Assembly (NCBI RefSeq): GCF_026540855.1
Contig: NZ_JALNUP010000003.1
Coordinates: 1 to 64,000, forward strand
Length of the DNA: 64,000 nt
Direction: 5' to 3'
From: Sphingomonas sp. GC_Shp_5
Lineage (GTDB): Bacteria; Pseudomonadota; Alphaproteobacteria; Sphingomonadales; Sphingomonadaceae
In this document: positions 40,096 to 47,829 of the stretch, piece after piece
Numbering within the stretch: the stretch's first letter is position 1
How the letters are laid out: every line of letters begins with the position of its first letter
Notes under the pieces: model-generated
What the model saw: the letters and a program-made list of their open reading frames with translations, nothing else
What the model was told of the DNA's origin: nothing
The model's database searches: none
Translations under genes and position numbers: made by a program

Positions 40096-42279
40096 CTAAC
40101 CCACCCGCAATGGCCGGCCAATCTTGATATCGGCCGAGGATGCGCCGATCAGCACCTGCACCCGCTCGGGCTCGACCCGCAGCGCATGGCGTCCCTCGTC
40201 CCAATAAGCGAGTTGCGCCGCCTTCAGCGTGATGCGCACCGTCTTGGTCTCGCCCGCGGCGAGCGGTACGCGGCTGAAGCCGGCAAGCTGGAGCTTTGGT
40301 CGGGCGATGCGCGAACTGAGATGCCGCACGTACAGCTGCGGCACCGCGTCTCCTGCCATCTGCCCTGTGTTGGTGACATCGATGCTGACCACCGCGACGC
40401 CATCCGGCGACAGGTGCGGCCGATCGATGCGAAGATTGGCGTAGCGGAAGCTGGTATAGCTCAGGCCATGGCCGAACGGATACAGCGGCTTGGCCTTGGC
40501 ATACATGTAGGTGCGGCCGTGGCGGATGTCGTAATCGAGCATCGGCGGCAACTGGTCGACCGAGGCGGGCCAGGTGACGACTTCATGCCCCCCGGGATTA
40601 TACTGGCCGAACAGGACCTGTGCGAGCGCCGTGCCCTCGTCTTGCGAACTATGGGCCATGTGCAGGATTGCCGGCACCCGCTCCTGAGACCAGTTGATCG
40701 TGTACGGAAAGCTCGATTTCAGCACCATGATCGTGTGCGGATTGGCCGCCATCACCTGCTTGACCAACTGCTCCTGCGCCAGCGCCAGCGTTTCGCGGTC
40801 GCGGCCTTCCCGTCCGTCGCCCGGGTCGGCACAGGGCTTGGTGCCATTGTCCGTCCAATCGTTGGCCATGTTGGGGCCGCACGTGGGATCGTTACCAACC
40901 ACCACCACCGCGACATCGGCCGCATGCGCGGCCGCCACGGCCGCGGCATTCATATTATCGGCCGTATAACTGACGTGAACGTCGGGTCCCGCCGCAGCGC
41001 GGATGCCGGCCAGCGGGGTCACCGCATAGGGCGGGTAACCACCATACCAATCCCAGTGCACGCTGTTCGCGAGCGGGCCGATCACGGCGATCGAGTGCAG
41101 CCGAGCCGTCTTCAGCGGCAGCGCGCCACCGTCATTCTTGAGCAGCACCACCGATTCGAGCGCCGCGCGGCGGGAGACGGCGCGGTCCGCATCGCCGTCC
41201 CAAGGCGGCGTGCCGTCGTGGAGCGCGGCATAAGGCACCCGCTCCGCCGGATCGAGCAGCCCCAGCTTGATCGTGATCCGAAACTTGCGGGTCAGCGCAT
41301 CGTCCAGGTCCGCCATCGTGATCGCCTTGCTGGCAAAAGCCGCGTGGAGCTCGTCCTTATAGGTGTCGAGATACTGGTTCACGCCGGCCTTGAGTGCCGC
41401 AATAGCCGCCGCCTGCTGATCGGGCACGGCGTGATGATCGTGCCACAGCGTCTTGATCGCGCCACCGTCGCTGGAGACGAGATTGACGTGCCATTGATCG
41501 ATCACCACTCGGCGCAGCACCGGGTTGATCACCATCGGCACGCCGTTCCAGCTATTGTACGCGGCCATCACCCCGCTTGCGCCGGCATCCTGAAACGCCA
41601 TGCGGAATGGCAGCGAATAATATTCCCAGAACAACCGCTCATCGAAATCCGAGCTGGTGCGCGTGCGATCCTGCTCGTTCGAATTGGCCAGAAAGTGCTT
41701 CAGCAGCGGCGCTGCCTGCCAGTAACGCGGATCGTCGCCCTCGAGGCCCTTGGAGAAGGCGGCCGCCATCGTGCCATTGAAGAACCCGTCCTCGCCATAA
41801 ACTTCTTCGCTCCGCCCCCAGCGCGGATCGCGGGCGAGATCGGCCTGCGGGCCCCACAGCATCAGGATCTTGCGATCATAGGCAGGCGTCTGCGAGATCC
41901 ACCGGGCCTCATGCCCTTCGACACCGCCTGCCTGCCGCACCAATTCGGGGTCCCAGGTCGCGCCAAGCCCTGGCGGCTGGGGAAATTGCGTCGTGAGCAC
42001 GGGTGTGCGCCGCGCCTTGCCCTCGCCGCGCTGCTGAACGCCATGGATCCCCTCCGACGAACCGAAGCTCGGCACGCCCAGTCGCGGCACGCTGGAATCA
42101 GTGCTGAGGGCATCGATCTTCTCGTCGAGCGTCATCAGCGACAGCAGATTGGCGATCCGCGCATCGGCAGGCAGGTCGGCGTTGCGAAACGCGGGTGCCG
42201 ACGGCGGCTGCGCCATCGCCGTCACCAGGAGGACGCCGAGCAACGCCGGCAACTTGGCTTTGGCCATTCTCTTGTGCAT
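40096..42279 (-). CDS. secreted glycoside hydrolase family 3 (beta-glucosidase/xylosidase-like)
   Basis: A 727-residue GH3 enzyme. The signal peptide is LPALLGVLLVTAMAQP. The N-terminal barrel holds RLGVPSFGSSEGIHG, PLLKHFLANS (Lys-His substrate-binding pair) and the nucleophile aspartate in NLVSSDGGAI (Asp-271). The second alpha/beta domain (IAVIGPLANSVHWDWYGGYP, ADVAVVVVGNDPTCG) and a C-terminal fibronectin-III-like domain (VSIDVTNTGQMAGDAVPQLY) complete the fold. The SDGGAI form resembles the xylosidase/glucosidase branch. ATG 42279 has GGAGG five bases upstream. It would release monosaccharides in the periplasm after import by the receptor encoded downstream. Confidence 0.93.
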   Translation of the reverse strand: MHKRMAKAKLPALLGVLLVTAMAQPPSAPAFRNADLPADARIANLLSLMTLDEKIDALSTDSSVPRLGVPSFGSSEGIHGVQQRGEGKARRTPVLTTQFPQPPGLGATWDPELVRQAGGVEGHEARWISQTPAYDRKILMLWGPQADLARDPRWGRSEEVYGEDGFFNGTMAAAFSKGLEGDDPRYWQAAPLLKHFLANSNEQDRTRTSSDFDERLFWEYYSLPFRMAFQDAGASGVMAAYNSWNGVPMVINPVLRRVVIDQWHVNLVSSDGGAIKTLWHDHHAVPDQQAAAIAALKAGVNQYLDTYKDELHAAFASKAITMADLDDALTRKFRITIKLGLLDPAERVPYAALHDGTPPWDGDADRAVSRRAALESVVLLKNDGGALPLKTARLHSIAVIGPLANSVHWDWYGGYPPYAVTPLAGIRAAAGPDVHVSYTADNMNAAAVAAAHAADVAVVVVGNDPTCGPNMANDWTDNGTKPCADPGDGREGRDRETLALAQEQLVKQVMAANPHTIMVLKSSFPYTINWSQERVPAILHMAHSSQDEGTALAQVLFGQYNPGGHEVVTWPASVDQLPPMLDYDIRHGRTYMYAKAKPLYPFGHGLSYTSFRYANLRIDRPHLSPDGVAVVSIDVTNTGQMAGDAVPQLYVRHLSSRIARPKLQLAGFSRVPLAAGETKTVRITLKAAQLAYWDEGRHALRVEPERVQVLIGASSADIKIGRPLRVG

Positions 42280-42829
42280 CTCGCCTCCTATCGCCGCCGC
42301 ACCTGATCCTGGCGCTTGCTTCGCCTCTAGGATCTCATGCACGTCGCGGCAACGGATCAGTGCCGGACGGCATCGTTCATCAAAGTAGTCCGTCCGAGCA
42401 AAAACACGGTAATCGTAGTGGTTACTAACAAATAAGCGGCGCTGAAGGTCAAGGTGAAAACCGAATTGCACGATAATCACTAAACATCAACCATAGCTTA
42501 TCCACGTAATATACTGAGCTTACTGCTATGATTTCGTAATACGGCGGCAATCCCGTTTGTACGGCGCCGTCTCCTTATTTGCTTATAGCACCTCATAGCC
42601 GGAAGTGCGCGCAGCGGTGTGCGAAACTGGGTGCCAAGGTGCGGCCTGAAATCAATGGTCCTGCAGAACCGTTGATGGAACCTAAAATCAAGATGAGCTT
42701 GGCGACGCTTGGATTGTGCGCCTAAGGTGCCGCTTGCTGACCTGTTCCGGAGTTGTTGATGCGCCGATGCTGTCAGCGAACCGCTCGCACCACGATGCAC
42801 TTCAGTCTTTGAGCGCAGCGGCCTAACTC
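42280..42829. other. intergenic region upstream of GH3 gene
   Basis: No gene seen. The first 200 bases upstream of the GH3 start are A+T-rich around 42400-42540 and should carry its promoter. I found no site as good as the LacI-type palindromes at the receptor gene. The remainder runs into the decayed transposase segment. Confidence 0.4.
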
Positions 42830-42985
42830 GCAAGACCTGCCACTCCGCCAGGGCGGCGAAGCATCGTTCCTTGTAGATCTGTCGATCGGTGAGATGGTGC
42901 TCCAGGCAGAAGTGATTGTGTATGTTGGCGTGAACCGATGCGAACTTCTGCAACGTCTTCATCTGCCTGTATCTTCACCTTCAAC
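42830..42985 (-). mobile_element. remnant of an IS6-family transposase (C-terminal part)
   Basis: Read on the minus strand from about 42985, this stretch encodes YRQMKTLQKFASVHANIHNH and then LTDRQIYKERCFAALAEWQ. This matches my recollection of the C-terminal end of IS6-family transposases (usually ...LQKFASVHANVHNHF... ...AALAEWQ...). Several stop codons lie directly upstream in the same frame and the rest of the gene is absent, so it is a dead fragment. No terminal inverted repeat or target duplication could be found. Confidence 0.75.
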
Positions 42986-43146
42986 CGGATCACCTCCGGC
43001 GACGAGTTGAACGGCAAACGGGCTTGGCGGCCGTGCCCTCGATTTGCGGCTCATCCGCCGCCACATATTAGCCCCCTGCCCCGTCTGCCACGTTCGTCTG
43101 ACAGAGCCGATGGCTTCGTTCTTAACAAAGACGGCTCGAACGTAGG

Positions 43147-44274
43147 CTAAAATCCGATGTCGCCCGCAGCAATTTTTTGGTCGCGCTCAGCGAGCTCGCC
43201 GTCGTCGGCGGGGCACATCATCGCCATTCCATCGCTCGCCGCCCGCTCCTGCACTTCTTCGACAAAAGGCCGCAGGCCATCTTCATAGTGCCGAAAGGCC
43301 GCCGCGTGATCGCCGGGATATCGTTCCAGCGCGGCCGCTAGGCGCCCCGCGCCTATAATCGCGATCGAGCCGCCGAAGCCAGCAAGCGGCGAGACGCAAT
43401 AGCCCGCATCGCCGACCAGCGCGACGCGCCCGCGCGACCAGCTCGGCATCCTGATCTGGTTGATCCGATCGAAGTAGAAGTCGTCGTCGCCGGCCGAGCC
43501 AGCGAGCATCGCGGGCACCTTCCAGCCGAGCCCGTCGAACCGTTCATGGATCAGGCGGCGTTGCTGCACGCGATCGCGATAGTCGTAGTCGATCTCGCCA
43601 TCGGTGCGGAAGCCGAAGCCGATGTCAGTACGATCGTCATAGCCATTGAGCATCGCCATCCGGCCGGGCACGCTGAAGACCTCCGAGACGTTCGCAGCCA
43701 GCAGGCCCGTTTGCGGCACCACCTTCAGGAAGAAGTAGCCGCCCATGAAGTGGGTGAACTGCTCGCCATCGCCGAAGAGCAGCTTGCGCGTGTTCGACCG
43801 ATTGCCGTCGCAGCCAAAGACCAAGGCAAAATCGCGCCGCTCGCCATCGGTGAAGGTGATCGACACCGCATCTGTGCCCTCCTCCAGCCGATCAATCGAG
43901 CGGCCGAACAGCAGCTCGGTTTCGTCCGCTACGGCGCCGAAAAGGATGTCCAGCAGATCGTCGCGATGAATTTCGTAACGCTCGTGCGACGCTTGGTCGC
44001 CGGCGGCGCCGACCCTGCCCAGGGTTCTGTCGTCGGCATCCTTGAACGCGAAGCAGCGGGGCGGCAGCGCCTTGGCGCGAACCGCGTCGGCGAGCCCCAT
44101 GCGAGTCAGGATTTCGATGGTCTCGCCCTCTATATCGACAGGCGTCCCCCCTCGCCGAAGCCCCTTCGCCACCTCGATGATCGTAACGCGGTGCCCAAGC
44201 CGGTTGAGCCAATAGGCGGTGGCGAGGCCGGCGAAGCTGGCGCCGCTGACGAGCACCGTGGTTGACAAAGCCAT
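43147..44274 (-). CDS. FAD-dependent monooxygenase (group A flavoprotein)
   Basis: A 375-residue flavoprotein. The N-terminal FAD motif is VLVSGASFAGLATAYWLNRL. The middle motif VFGCDGNRSNTRKLLFG corresponds to the DG fingerprint, and the second FAD motif is GRVALVGDAGYCVSPLAGFG (the GD motif). The family hydroxylates aromatics or inactivates tetracycline-like drugs using NAD(P)H and O2; the substrate here is unknown. It is divergent from a TetR gene 62 bp away, with a palindrome between them, so its expression is probably controlled by a small-molecule inducer. Confidence 0.88.
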   Translation of the reverse strand: MALSTTVLVSGASFAGLATAYWLNRLGHRVTIIEVAKGLRRGGTPVDIEGETIEILTRMGLADAVRAKALPPRCFAFKDADDRTLGRVGAAGDQASHERYEIHRDDLLDILFGAVADETELLFGRSIDRLEEGTDAVSITFTDGERRDFALVFGCDGNRSNTRKLLFGDGEQFTHFMGGYFFLKVVPQTGLLAANVSEVFSVPGRMAMLNGYDDRTDIGFGFRTDGEIDYDYRDRVQQRRLIHERFDGLGWKVPAMLAGSAGDDDFYFDRINQIRMPSWSRGRVALVGDAGYCVSPLAGFGGSIAIIGAGRLAAALERYPGDHAAAFRHYEDGLRPFVEEVQERAASDGMAMMCPADDGELAERDQKIAAGDIGF

Positions 44275-44300
44275 GAGAACACCCCCAAACTGGATAGATC

Positions 44301-44326
44301 CCTATTATGTACTCAGTCTATATAGG
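44301..44326. promoter_or_regulatory. inverted repeat between monooxygenase and TetR genes
   Basis: CCTATTATG on one arm and CTATATAGG on the other (CCTAT...ATAGG, 16 bases apart) form an AT-rich inverted repeat exactly in the divergent gap. Such a site would let the TetR protein repress both genes. It also argues that TetR starts at 44337 rather than at an upstream ATG (44307) inside the repeat. Confidence 0.5.
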
Positions 44327-44336
44327 TGTGCAAGCT

Positions 44337-44987
44337 ATGATCGACCGCAGTATGGATCGAAGAACCCGCAAGCGGCTCGCAACCCGTCAGACGATATCCG
44401 ACGTGGCCACCCGCCTGTTCATGGAGCGCGGCTTCGACCAGGTGACGATCGACGAGATCGCGGACGCGGCCGACGTCGGGCGCATGACGGTCTTTAATCA
44501 TTTCCCACGGAAGGAGGACATGTTCTTCGACCGCGAACAGGAGGGGCACGATCTGGCGTTTGAAGCGATCAGATCACGGCCGCCCGGCACATCGCCGATC
44601 CAGGCTCTGGGACTGCTCGCGCATGCAATAATTGAACAGCCTTCGGCAGCGTTTCCGTTGTTCGCAGACACCCGAACGTTTGTAGAAACCGCTCAGGCAA
44701 GCGAGGCGTTGAAAGCACGGGCGAGACAGATGCGCGACGATTTCGTGCGTGCATTGGCCGGCGTGCTAGCCGACGGGGTCGGGCGCGCCGCCGATGATCC
44801 CGATGCACATCTCGCTGCGGCCTTGATAGCGACGACGTGGAGTATCGCGTTTACACGAGCGCACGCTGAACTGAGTGCCGCCGGCGACGTCGAAGCGGCG
44901 AAGGGCGTCTTCTTGGGCCTGATCGATCGGGGAATCATCGGCACGCATGCGGCTCTGGAAGGAACGCCATTCTTGGACGCTGCTTGA
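44337..44987 (+). CDS. TetR-family transcriptional regulator
   Basis: About 216 residues. A TetR HTH lies at the N-terminus (RQTISDVATRLFMERGFDQV, then IDEIADAADVGRMTVFNHFP), followed by an all-helical ligand domain (EALKARARQMRDDFVRALAG, AALIATTWSIAFTRAHAEL). ATG 44337 was chosen over ATG 44307 because the latter lies inside the presumed operator; ATG 44352 is also possible. It is divergent from the FAD monooxygenase gene and presumably represses it. Confidence 0.9.
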   Translation: MIDRSMDRRTRKRLATRQTISDVATRLFMERGFDQVTIDEIADAADVGRMTVFNHFPRKEDMFFDREQEGHDLAFEAIRSRPPGTSPIQALGLLAHAIIEQPSAAFPLFADTRTFVETAQASEALKARARQMRDDFVRALAGVLADGVGRAADDPDAHLAAALIATTWSIAFTRAHAELSAAGDVEAAKGVFLGLIDRGIIGTHAALEGTPFLDAA

Positions 44988-45071
44988 CCTACAAGTGAGC
45001 GTTCCGAGGTGGTGCATTCGGGCTGACAGCGCGCCTTGGCTTGATAGTGCCTGTTCGCGCTGCATCCGGTC

Positions 45072-46079
45072 CTAGTCAAAACCCTCCCCATTGCTTCTGA
45101 TAAAGGTCGATCGCTCGAGCGACGGCGGACCAGCGTAGCCCTGGGCATGCGCCGGGAGGTGCAGCGCGATCGAAGAAGCATCGTCATCGAAGACAAATCG
45201 GTTGAACCAGTGGCGCCACGCGCCCCGATGCTCGGGCGCAAGATCGCGTACGGCCTTGATTGCCAGGATCAGCGCCTTCAGTGCCGATCCTGCATCGGGA
45301 TCACCCCACCAATAGTTCATCATCACGTTGAACGGCGCATCCGCCCGCACATTGTGCCACCAGATAGCCGGAATGTAGATGGCATCGCCGGGCTCGAGAT
45401 CGGCGACTAGGGCATACTCCAAAGCCTCGGCAAACCGCGGATATCGGGCGAGATCCGGCTGCTCGAGATCAACCATGCTCACCGGCGGCCCGGCGATGGT
45501 GTGGTGCAGCGGACCGACGTAGAGATTGTCGAGCTGTTCGGGCGGGAACAGCGTGAAGCGTCGCTTGCCCGCGATCACCGCGGCGACGTTGTGCGTCTCG
45601 TCCATGTGGGTGGAGATGCGCGTCCTGTTGCCGATCCAGATCCGCGCCTCCGCGTCGATCGGCGAGAACGGAAAGGCATTCTCCGTCTGCCAGCTGGACA
45701 GATAATCCTCGGCAACGGCGCCGCCGGCGTAGACGGCGCTGCGCTGCGGGCCCGCTCGCTGGCTCAGCAGATGGTTGAGCAGGCCCGACAGATTGCCGCT
45801 GCGCAGCTGGAAGTTGTAGCCGCGCACCGCCTCGTCATAGAAGAACCGGCCCCCGATCTCGGGCGGCCCCGCCATGAACGCCAGAGGACGACCGCTGTCC
45901 ATCCGGGACAGATAGGCGGCCAGCGCCTCGTCGGACTCCTGGGCTTTGCGGACCGCCGGCCACGTCGCCATCTGGCCGCGCAGCACCACCGGCCGGTAAT
46001 CGGGTACGATCTCCGCCATGAACCGGGCCGTATCGAGCGGCCCTTGTATTTCGCGTACCGGCTGCACTTCCACCTCCAC
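45072..46079 (-). CDS. cupin_8 / JmjC-like Fe(II) oxygenase-fold protein
   Basis: A 335-residue cupin-like protein. The metal site is visible as RISTHMDETHNVAAVIAG (His-158, Asp-160) with the third ligand in IWWHNVRADAPFNVMMNYWW (His-242). The N-terminal YRPVVLRGQMATWPAV is typical of the cupin_8 group. The family hydroxylates proteins or small molecules with 2-oxoglutarate and O2. GTG 46079 is used; GTG 46067, five bases after a GGAGG, may be the real start. It is the last gene of a TonB receptor - halogenase - cupin series, a grouping common near carbohydrate receptors, but its substrate is unknown. Confidence 0.88.
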   Translation of the reverse strand: MEVEVQPVREIQGPLDTARFMAEIVPDYRPVVLRGQMATWPAVRKAQESDEALAAYLSRMDSGRPLAFMAGPPEIGGRFFYDEAVRGYNFQLRSGNLSGLLNHLLSQRAGPQRSAVYAGGAVAEDYLSSWQTENAFPFSPIDAEARIWIGNRTRISTHMDETHNVAAVIAGKRRFTLFPPEQLDNLYVGPLHHTIAGPPVSMVDLEQPDLARYPRFAEALEYALVADLEPGDAIYIPAIWWHNVRADAPFNVMMNYWWGDPDAGSALKALILAIKAVRDLAPEHRGAWRHWFNRFVFDDDASSIALHLPAHAQGYAGPPSLERSTFIRSNGEGFD

Positions 46080-46195
46080 CGACGGACCAGAAGGCCTGAC
46101 GCCTTCCTGATTGCCATAAGCCTATTACAACCAGGACGGTTGCGGGCTGCCGCCGACATGATGTCAGCCGCGCGCCCTGCGCCGTCTTGCCCCCG

Positions 46196-47734
46196 TCAAT
46201 TAGGTACGGCCCTTGCGAAATGCTCCAGGAAGCTCGCATGCGGCTCCGCCAACGCGACCGCCTGGGCGATCGAGGCCTTCATCCGCGCCAGAGCCGCCTC
46301 AAGGTCGGGCTCGGAGAAATAGTCCGCCATCGGATCATAGGCCGCCGCATCGATCCCGAAGCCCGCATACATCGACAGCCAGCTCGGGTCCTGGAACGTC
46401 TCCCACTCGTAACGGACCAGGTGGCCGCGCGCCTTGAACAGGCTGAGCTTGCGCGCGAGCGCCTCGGGCAAGGCGGTGTCGCGGCAGCGGTCCCACATCG
46501 GTTCGCCATGTCGCTGGTTGGCCTGATAATGGAGGAACAGGAAATCGCGGATCCGCTCATATTCGAGCGTGGTGGTGCGGTTGTACTCGGCCGCCAGGGT
46601 GGGATCGAAGCGGCGATCGGGCAGCAGCGCCAGCAGCTTTTCGATCCCGGTCTGGATCAGGGTGATGCTGGTCGACTCCAGCGGCTCCATGAACCCCGCG
46701 GCGAGCCCCAGCGCCACGCAATTGCCCTGCCAGAATGCGTCACGGCGCCCGGTGCGGAAGCGGATCATGTTGGGTTCGGCCAGCGCCTCCCCCTCCAGCC
46801 GCCCGCGCAGGGTCGCCACCGCCTCGTCATCGGAGATGTAGCGGCTCGCATACACATAGCCGTTGCCGACGCGATGCTGCAGCGGGATGCGCCATTGCCA
46901 TCCGGCGCCGAGCGCGGTGCTGCGGGTATAAGGGGTCAGCGGCCCGTCGCGCTCGCACGGCATCGCCACGGCCCGGTCGCAGGGCAGCAGATTGGTCCAG
47001 TCGTGATAGGCAACGCCGAGAGCGTCGCCGATCAGCAGCGCGCGAAACCCCGAGCAATCGATGAACAGGTCGCCGTCGATCGCCTTGCCGCAGCGTGTGT
47101 CGACGCCCGCGATATGGCCGGTTGCGGCATCGACACGCACGTTGGTGATGGTCGCGTCGACGCGCTCGACGCCCCATGACAGCGCCTTGCCGGCGAGAAA
47201 GCGCGCATAGAGGCCGGCGTCGAAATGCACCGCCCAGTCGTAGAACAGCAGATCGTGGACCGGCCGGTCGGTCGGCAGCATGAACAGGTTGCGCTCCGCC
47301 AGCGCCGTGCTCAGGCAAAAGTCGGACAGTTCCGTCGCGTGACCGGCATGGCGCATCTTCTGCCAGTAATGGTGAAAGGCGACGCCGCGCGAGCGCATGC
47401 CGTACAGGCCGAACGGATGAAAGAAGCGCGCGCCGACGCACTTCCAGTCGACGAAATCGATGCCGAGCTTCACCGTGCCCTGCGCCGCCGCCATCACCTC
47501 CTGCTCGGTAACCCCGATGTCGCGGAAGAAATCCCTGATTCCGGGCACGGTGGCTTCGCCGACGCCCACGGTGCGGATATCGCTGGATTCGATCAGGGTG
47601 ATCGTGACCGGCTGACGCTCCAGCCGCCGCGCAAGCAATGTGGCCGCCATCCACCCCGCCGTGCCGCCACCGACGATCACGATCGATCGCAGCGGCCCGA
47701 CCTTGTCTTCGGGTCTTGGCTCCTGGCTCGCCAT
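46196..47734 (-). CDS. FAD-dependent tryptophan-halogenase family protein (third paralogue)
   Basis: About 512 residues from ATG 47734 (a GTG immediately precedes it). It has the FAD motif IVIVGGGTAGWMAATLLARR, VGVGEATVPGIRDF, the conserved lysine in GTVKLGIDF (Lys-89) and the W-x-W-x-I-P signature in GWQWRIPLQHRVGNGYVYAS. It is closer in motifs to the paralogue at 33408-34937 than to that at 34934-36484. It follows the second TonB receptor gene after about 95 bp that contain a hairpin, and precedes the cupin_8 gene by 116 bp. Role beside the receptor unknown. Confidence 0.9.
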   Translation of the reverse strand: MASQEPRPEDKVGPLRSIVIVGGGTAGWMAATLLARRLERQPVTITLIESSDIRTVGVGEATVPGIRDFFRDIGVTEQEVMAAAQGTVKLGIDFVDWKCVGARFFHPFGLYGMRSRGVAFHHYWQKMRHAGHATELSDFCLSTALAERNLFMLPTDRPVHDLLFYDWAVHFDAGLYARFLAGKALSWGVERVDATITNVRVDAATGHIAGVDTRCGKAIDGDLFIDCSGFRALLIGDALGVAYHDWTNLLPCDRAVAMPCERDGPLTPYTRSTALGAGWQWRIPLQHRVGNGYVYASRYISDDEAVATLRGRLEGEALAEPNMIRFRTGRRDAFWQGNCVALGLAAGFMEPLESTSITLIQTGIEKLLALLPDRRFDPTLAAEYNRTTTLEYERIRDFLFLHYQANQRHGEPMWDRCRDTALPEALARKLSLFKARGHLVRYEWETFQDPSWLSMYAGFGIDAAAYDPMADYFSEPDLEAALARMKASIAQAVALAEPHASFLEHFARAVPN

Positions 47735-47781
47735 CACGCCCCTTCCCTCACCACCGGTACCGTCGTCTCACCACAAAATGA

Positions 47782-47812
47782 CTGCGCCCGCCACTCATCG
47801 TGACGGGCGCAG
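47782..47812 (-). terminator. hairpin between second TonB receptor gene and halogenase gene
   Basis: On the minus strand, CTGCGCCCG (47812-47804) pairs with CGGGCGCAG (47790-47782). A further CAC/GTG pair lies inside the 13-base loop. The segment TCATTTTG follows, a short T-rich tail. It lies about 20 bases after the receptor stop and may lower expression of the downstream halogenase and cupin genes relative to the receptor. Confidence 0.6.
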
Positions 47813-47829
47813 CAGGCAGAGCGATCCGA

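Noticed and set aside
39781..42306. 841-codon open frame on the plus strand opposite the GH3 gene
   Set aside because: It is antisense to an enzyme with intact catalytic motifs; its composition is His/Arg-rich and it lacks a ribosome-binding site.
42498..42829. Continuation of the transposase-fragment frame as a 154-residue protein
   Set aside because: Only the first third matches a transposase C-terminus; the rest is read-through into non-coding DNA after the element's natural end.
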